Source of the DNA: Thalassia testudinum
Lineage: Eukaryota > Streptophyta > Magnoliopsida > Alismatales > Hydrocharitaceae
Assembly: GCA_037157565.1 (NCBI GenBank)
Contig: JAZHRO010000050.1
Coordinates: 40,220,501 to 40,284,500 of the forward strand
Length of the DNA: 64,000 nt
Direction: 5' to 3'
Below the pieces are notes generated by a model. It was not told the DNA's origin. It did no database searches and saw only the letters and a list, made by a program, of their open reading frames with translations. The position numbers and the translations under genes were made by a program. Each line of letters begins with the position of its first letter. The first letter of the stretch is position 1. This document shows, piece after piece, positions 58,369 through 64,000 of the stretch.

Positions 58369-59221
58369 AGACGTCTGACCAGACGTCTGGGATTACATCC
58401 AGACGTCTTGCCAGACGTCTGGGATGGTTTACAGACGTCTGAAAAACCGTTATCTTCCACACGCGTAAGTCGTCTGCGCGCCTGCGTGCGCAGACTGCAT
58501 ATTCGCCTTTCCTCCCTTCGCGGCTGCAGATTCCCCTGCCGCGAATCCTTCTCTCTCCTCTCCCAGCGGCCTTAAAAAGGGCATGCCTCCCCTCCCGTCT
58601 CCACTGTCTCCTTCCTCTTCTCCTTCCTGTGCGCGAGAGCGAGCGAGCGCGAGGGCTACAGCGGCGGCCGCAGTGAGCGCGGAGGAGGTGCGGCGTGCGA
58701 GGGGGGAGCTCTGCCGTGAGGGTGAGCTCGCCGGAGCGGCTTGGCTGGCCGGCGGAGGGCGCAGGGGGTGCGGAACGACGCGGAGAGGGACCTGCTGCGG
58801 TCTGAGCAGTAGACGCACGAGGTACGACGCGGGCGGCGTCGCGAGCAGAGTCCGGGTCGTGCCCTGATTCTGGAAAAATTTCCAGAATCAGACGTCTGGG
58901 TTGATAGGCAGACGGCGAGGACGACGTCTGGTAGCTCATACAGACGTCTGAAAGGTTAGTATTCCACTTTCTTCTTCCTTCCTGATGACTGACCGTACTG
59001 AGGGAGGGAGTTGGCTGTGCGCAGGCTCGCTGATTCGCCATCCTTTGCGAATCAGACGTCTGGAAGTTGTACCAGACGGCTTGAGTGACCTCCAGACGTC
59101 CGGGGTGACCATCGGACGTCTGGGAGATAGGACAGATATTCCCGCAGACTTCTGGATGTCTGGGAAACCACGCTGAATAGGTAATTCTCTGATCCACTTT
59201 TTAAGACGTCTAGAAGAAGTT
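58369..59221 (+). promoter_or_regulatory. array of CAGACGTCTG palindromes in the F LTR
   Basis: Perfect AGACGTCT at 58369, 58381, 58401, 58413, 58433, 58890, 58942, 59054 and 59214, plus degenerate copies. Each has a GACGTC core, a known type of plant bZIP-binding core. Five fall within 72 bp. A regulatory role is inferred. Confidence 0.55.
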
Positions 59222-59514
59222 CCAGATGTCTGATTTTGCACAGTATCGTCTTCTTCGACCCGTTTAGGGCCCGTTCGGGCTCCGTTTTCCGTGATTCGAG
59301 TTGCGTTCTTTTCACAATTAATTCCTCTACCCGTCTATAGTAGCGATACACTATTTTGAGACACTCCTTGTGTTTGATCCTTGTGATAGGACCTCATTCA
59401 GTTGCAGTCTTGGGAGTCGCGGAGGCACGCGGGATTCCCGATCATGGCCCGATTACTCCCGTTGTACCTGGTAGAGTGGCTTAAGTTTATTATTAAAATC
59501 TGTTAAAGTATGGA

Positions 59515-59674
59515 ACCATAACTAGAATCTAGGACATTGCATGAATCCTAGGAATGAGAAATGCATGGAATGATAGCTCCTAGGTGATGCATGAATCCTA
59601 GGGCTGGAAAACTAGTTGTATGCTAGATCCTAGGATGTGGCATGAATCCTAGGATGGAAAAACTAGTGGAATGT
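59515..59674 (+). repeat. tandem repeat of 50-51 bp in the F LTR
   Basis: GCATGAATCCTAGG recurs at 59539, 59589 and 59640, with intervening ATGATAGCTCCTAGG / TATGCTAGATCCTAGG. Confidence 0.75.
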
Positions 59675-61011
59675 ATAATACTGCAGTCTTGGAAAAATGG
59701 AAAGGAACATAAAGCTGCCTGTAAATTGAATTAACAGCTGCCTGTTGTGAATAGATAACGTGGTTGAGAACATGGATTGTAAGAATGTGAAAATGGAAAG
59801 TGAAACCTGGATGTTTGAGTAAAAAGGATGGAACCCTACGGGGAAGTAGGAGTAGAACTCCTGGAAGGTGAATGGAATAGTTTTGGGGAAGTGAGCTGGC
59901 CCTTGAGTACGGAGTACCAAGGAGAGCGACTGTCCCCCTGTTTAGTGCAGTGCGGAGCTAGCCGCCCTAGGGACCCAGGGTTAGGACTGGCCACTCTGTG
60001 CCGACTTGTTGGCCCTCGTGTACGTAGTACTGAGGAGAGCTAGTAGTGTTAGGAGAGTACTAGCTACCCCACGGGCCCCGGGGTTCTGCTAGCCTCCTTC
60101 ACCGACTTGTTAGGCCCACTAGGGCAAACCAGGGTAGTCAGGTGAGGGTGCGCGGACTGTGGAGGGGCAAGGCCCCGGTTTGGTTACTGTGGAGGGGTTG
60201 GACCCCTGTTACTGAGAGGGCTCTGCCCTGGTTCCGTGCTGTTCTTTGGGCGCACCCGTTAACGGAAACGACTGACCGCGTGCCAGTGCGGGCTAGCTAC
60301 CTGTGCGTTTATCGCGCGTGCCGTAGTCACCGTTACGTCTGTCAGTGACCCTGGGGTGGTTGACTGAGGGTAGGATCACCACGGGGGACTCTCCCGGCTA
60401 GGAGAGCACCACGTGCTACTTCTACTTTTGGAAAAGACTGCAATCAAGATCGTTCCCACGAGGACATTCGAGATCAAGTAAAGGATCTGAGAAATAAATG
60501 AAATAGTGAGAAAATTGAAAGATGTGAATAAAGGAAGTAATAGAACATAACAGCTACTGTACACTCTACTGTTGTCTTTAGTTAGTTTGCCACTCTACTC
60601 AGCGTTTTACTGACGTGTTACACTCGTTACCTTTTTCAGGACCAGGTGTTGAGTAGCCAGGGTCAGCGGCTGCAGAGGACGCTGTGCCGAGTAGGGTCCA
60701 GTAGAGTTTACCACAGTCTTTTGTACCTCTTTTGTTTCTGTTATAGTGAGTAGTTCTTGTTTCCGTCATACTTTCTTTACCTGCAGTTCTTGTTATACGA
60801 TAAATGTTGTTCTACTGTTGTGGTGGTATCTACTGTAGTAGTTTCTTTCCTTACTGTTGTACTTCCTTACTGTTAGTTATATTCATGTTGAATGTGGTTT
60901 ATTTTACTACTCTTTTGGTTACTTTCTCGTTGGATGACTAGGTCTTGGGATTAGTCGACTCGGTCCGGTTCTCGTGTCTCGTAGGGACTCGGGAACCAGG
61001 TCGTTACAAGA

Positions 61012-61024
61012 TGGTATCAGAGCA
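61012..61024 (+). other. Element F primer-binding site (initiator tRNA-Met)
   Basis: TGGTATCAGAGCA, three bases after the LTR end, is the usual complement of plant initiator tRNA-Met. Confidence 0.9.
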
Positions 61025-61186
61025 AGGTCGTCCCGAGAAGTGAATCAACTGACTGGAAAATAACCAATTCACATGTTTATAGCTAGAGTAGCCACCACAA
61101 CATATCTCTTGACATGAGATCTTAGAAGTTTTGTTAGGTACCGTCTGTTTTGACGTTTCCGTTTTGTTCGCGTCTCCTTGCAGGAG

Positions 61187-62310
61187 ATGCCTCGTCACGA
61201 GACTGGCTGCGGGCGCGGCCGAGGGCGAGGTCGGCGAGATGGACGTGCTGTTGTTGACGTCTCGGTGGACCAGCCACCACTCCCTGGCATCCAGGCCCAG
61301 GACCTCGCTAGACTGATACGAGATATTGTACGAGAGGAGCTCCACCCATCGCCCCGAGCGCCTCCTCTTGGGGCTGCAGAGGGGGAGTCCTCTGTGGGAC
61401 CACGCGACGGACACGGCGCTGGACATGAGGGAGGGGATGGACCCCTGCCGCCCCCACCTTCCTCCGACACTTCTGTACACGAGGCACCTTCGCCTGGAGG
61501 TGCACCAGCACCTCCCCTATAGCGCCACTTCGAGCTTTTCGGACAGTTCCGGAAGCTGAAGCCCCCCTCCGTCAAGGGGGATGAGGACCCGACCGAGGCA
61601 GAAGACTGGCTTGAGCAGCTGGAGAAGATCTTCGACACCCTTCGCCCCCCGGTGGAGTGCCGCGTGGCCTTTGCCACGTACCAGCAGGAGAGTGCGGCGC
61701 ACCGGTGGTGGAGGGCGGTCCGGGGACAGGAGAGGGACGAGCCGACGTGGGACCAGTTCGTCACCCTCTTCTGCGAGCAGTACTTTCCCCAGGCGTGGCA
61801 GGACCAGAGGAGGCGGGAGTTCCACACTCTCCACCAAGGGACGATGACTGTGAGCGCGCACCGCACGCGTTTCTTGGAGTTGTCCCGCTTTGCAGCGACA
61901 GCGGTAGCCACTGAGGGGGAGCGCCTTTGGAGGTTCAACGAGGGGCTCCAGCCTGCGATCCGGGGGTATGTCAAGCCCCAGAAGCTGCCTACGTTTTCGA
62001 AGGTGGTAGAGGCAGCTATGACTTACGAGGAGACCAACCCGTCCGCGCGAGAGACCAACGGCGGGCGGAAGAGGCCCTTTCAGCCAGACTTCTCACAGGG
62101 CCGGTGAGAACGGAGACACATGGCATCCGCAGGAGAGCCGTCACGTTGTGTAGGGCCATCAGTGGCCTTTGGGGGCCCTCGACAGGGGCAAGTCGCCAGC
62201 ACCGGACCCCCGCCTAGTTGACAGCAGGGACTCACTGAGGGCGGGAGTCGGGTTCCCCTCTGCTACCAGTGTGGCCAGCCGGGCCACGTCAGGAGGGACT
62301 GCCCATCTAG
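61187..62310 (+). pseudogene. gag, element F (two stops)
   Basis: Start MPRHETGCGRGRGRGRRDGR at 61187. One frame runs through TAG (61520) into FGQFRKLKPPSVKGDEDPTE, WLEQLEKIFDTL, AFATYQQESAAHRWWRAV, WDQFVTLFCEQYFPQAWQDQ and AAMTYEETNP, then TGA (62105), then CYQCGQPGHVRRDC (62261-62302), the CCHC knuckle, still in frame. Gag forms the particle. The antisense frame 61974-61195 is a shadow. Confidence 0.85.
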
Positions 62311-62443
62311 GGCAGGAGGTCAGCAGATACTTCCCGTGCAGAGCACTGGAGGGCGCGCAGGAGGCCGCGGTTCCCAGGCACGAGGAGGAGGACAGCAGTC
62401 GTGAGGAGGGTACCGGCCAGCACCTACCCGTCCGAAGTAGAGT

Positions 62444-62950
62444 GTGGCTGCTTCGTCCGCACCTAGAGCTGAGGGGCGTATCAACGCCTTAACACACAGG
62501 GACACCAGAGCTTCGGGATCCGTGGTAGCAGGTATGGTTTCAGTTTCTGGCAGACTCGTTTATACCCTTTTCGATTCCGGCGCTACGCACTCGTTTGTCG
62601 CAGCCAGTTTCGCAGTTAGTCTGGACCAGGATTATACACTGTTAGAGAATCCGTTCGTAATCAGAGGTCTGAGTGGTCAGCTGTTTGTAGCTGAAGAGGT
62701 GTACACAGATTGCGAGGTCAGCGTCGGGGGACATAGCCTGCCAGCTGACCTGATTATGATCTAGATGGAGGACTTTGGTGTGATTTTGGGGATGGATTGG
62801 TTGTCCGCTTACCACGCCTTGGCGGACTATTTTGAGAGGAAGATTGTCTCCGGAGTTGCCTTCTTTCGAGTTTCATGGACAGCCAGTGGACTGAGGTTTC
62901 AGGTGAATTTCGGCACTTCGGGCGGCGAGACTTTTGAGCCAGGGGTGTGA
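62444..62950 (+). pseudogene. aspartic protease, element F
   Basis: Same frame as gag. YTLFDSGATHSFVAASFAV carries the catalytic DSGA; PFVIRGLSGQLFVAEEVY follows; TAG at 62762 stands where Leu or Gln is likely; then DFGVILGMDWLSAYHALADY. The frame changes between about 62900 and 62935, after which the protein continues one frame over. Confidence 0.85.
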
Positions 62951-64000
62951 GGGCTTCCTAGCCTGTGTGGTGGCAGAAACCAGCCCTGTGGCAGACTTCC
63001 AGAGCATCCCGGTGGTCAGAGAGTACCCCGACGTGTTGCCAGACGAGTTACCAGGACTACCGCCCGAGCGCGAGATCGAGTTTGAGATCTCACTAGTACC
63101 AGGGACCAGCCCCATCTCCACCGCGCCATACAGAATGGCACTGCTTGAGCTGCGAGAGCTCAAGTCTCAGTTGCAGGACCTTCTGGAGAAAGGTTTCGTG
63201 AGGCCCAGTGCGTCTCCCTAGGGAGCCCCGGTACTGTTTGTGAAGAAGAAGGATGGGACCCTACGCCTTTTTGTGGACTACCAACAGCTAAATAGGGTCA
63301 CCATCAAGAACAGATATCCGCTGCCGAGGATCGACGATTTGTTTGACCAGTTGCGGGGTGCCACGGTGTTTTCCAAAATAGACTTGAGGTCTGGATACCA
63401 CCAGTTGAGGATCAGGGAGACCGACATCCCCAAGACAGCTTTCCGCACCCGGTACGGACACTGCGAGTTTTTGGTCATGCCGTTTGGGCTGACCAATGCC
63501 CCCGCTGCTTTCATGGACCTGATGAACCGGGTGTTTAGACCGTACTTGGACCAGTTGTGGTGGATTTCATAGATGATGTACTCATCTATTCTAGAGATCG
63601 GACGCAGCACGGACAGCACTTGCGGATGGTTCTGGACATCTGAGACGATGCAGGCTGTACGCCAAATACAGCAAGTGCGAGTTCTGGATGAGGGAGGTGA
63701 CCTTCTTGGGTCATGTGATCTCTGGTAACGGCCTGGCGGTGGACCCCGCCAAGGTCTGGGTAGTGCTCAGGTGGGACAGACCGCGTTCAGTCACTGAGAT
63801 TCGCAGTTTCCTGGGACTGGCAGGTTACTACAGACGGTTCATCAGAGGATTTTCGCAGATTGCGCGTCCTATGACACAGTTGACCCGAAAGGACGTGCCT
63901 TTCGCTTGGACAGACGCCTGTGAGGCGTGTTTTCTGGAGCTGAAGGAGAGGTTGACCTCGGCTCCCGTGCTCACCATCCCTGACAGTAGTGGCGGGTTCG
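62934..64000 (+). pseudogene. reverse transcriptase, element F (partial, frameshifted)
   Basis: FLACVVAETSPVADFQSIPV, YPDVLPDELPGLPPEREIEF (63010-63080), LQDLLEKGFVRPSASP, a TAG in place of Trp (63219), [60 protein letters not shown], then a one-base loss near 63553, [10 protein letters not shown] (active site), another near 63640, [40 protein letters not shown] and the start of RNase H at the window end. The usual CVDYRQLN reads FVDYQQLN. Confidence 0.88.

Larger units (their letters stand above)
58318..61008 (+). repeat. Element F 5' LTR
   Basis: 2691 bp, from TGTTACGA to TCGTTACA (near-perfect terminal inverted repeat). U3 holds many AGACGTCT palindromes (58369-59221) and a 50-bp tandem repeat (59515-59674). 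Open frames on both strands, including 283 codons at 58346-59197 (minus), lack any motif and cross the palindromes. Confidence 0.85.
58318..64000 (+). mobile_element. Element F: chromovirus-type Ty3/gypsy retrotransposon, 5' half
   Basis: LTR 58318-61008, PBS for initiator tRNA-Met, gag with CCHC knuckle, protease and RT, running off the window end. The PBS and the protease and RT sequences fit chromoviruses, most like Tekay/Del, but the chromodomain lies outside the window. Stops and single-base frame changes indicate an inactive copy or sequence errors. Candidate left duplication TCGTG (58313-58317). Confidence 0.85.

Noticed and set aside
58369..58440. closely spaced palindromes as a possible CRISPR-like array
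   Set aside because: Spacing is irregular (12-20 bp), units are 10-bp palindromes within an LTR, and the DNA is a plant genome.
58346..59197. 283-codon minus-strand frame in the F LTR
   Set aside because: It is antisense within an LTR, spans the repeated AGACGTCT palindromes and a GC-rich tract poor in stops, and shows no motif.
61195..61974. 259-codon minus frame opposite F gag
   Set aside because: GC-rich shadow of the gag frame, which has clear Gag motifs.

Overview
This 64 kb window is plant nuclear DNA made almost entirely of nested LTR retrotransposons. I see no host gene, tRNA or rRNA gene, or CRISPR array. The evidence is long LTRs (1.5-3.8 kb), primer-binding sites (PBS) matching the 3' end of plant tRNA-Asp (one element uses initiator tRNA-Met), polypurine tracts (PPT) of the type GGCATGGGGGTA, 5-bp target-site duplications, and gag-protease-RT-RNaseH-integrase proteins of the Ty3/gypsy superfamily. 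Most elements look like the Athila lineage (DLGA protease, FMDDF reverse transcriptase, no chromodomain after integrase). The last one is a chromovirus resembling the Tekay/Del group. The host is a flowering plant with a repeat-rich genome; I cannot name the species.

Layout. 1-1145: end of a B-type LTR (plus strand). 1146-1546: unassigned. Element A (minus, old) has its 3' LTR at 1547-4250, decayed pol and gag to 11418, PBS at 12449-12465, and its other LTR at 12470-14256 continuing at 47784-48673. That second LTR is followed by the 3' internal part of a second A copy (A2, 48674-50485), so A and A2 form a tandem pair sharing one LTR. Element B (minus, 14257-47783, duplication GGTAT) sits inside the shared A LTR. 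Element C (plus, 14793-33531, duplication CTCTT) sits inside the left LTR of B and encodes one decayed protein I do not recognise and no pol. Element D (plus, 20495-31852, duplication GCAGA) sits inside C. It is young (LTRs about 99% identical) and nearly intact. The order of insertion is therefore A, B, C, D.

A second nest lies to the right. A2 is cut at 50486 by a D-like LTR (H, plus). H is cut at about 51310 by element E (minus, LTR 51310-53518, decayed pol to 56716). The RT of E is cut at 56717 by an A-like LTR (G, plus), and G is cut at 58318 by chromovirus F (plus, LTR 58318-61008, gag, protease and RT running off the window end).

How the parts work together. Each autonomous element would be transcribed from its own LTR, package its RNA with Gag, prime reverse transcription at the PBS and integrate through integrase. 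All A, B, D and E pol genes end in the same kind of 3' noncoding region before the 3' LTR. This region holds a palindromic CAATGAGGACATTG motif with an internal PPT-like GGCATGGGGG, and a TTTTGCTA...TAGCAAAA hairpin next to the PPT. In A, B and D it also holds a small stem-loop (6-bp stem, usually 7-nt loop) whose stem changes in a compensatory way. This apparent RNA signal and the unknown protein of C are the most interesting leads in the window.
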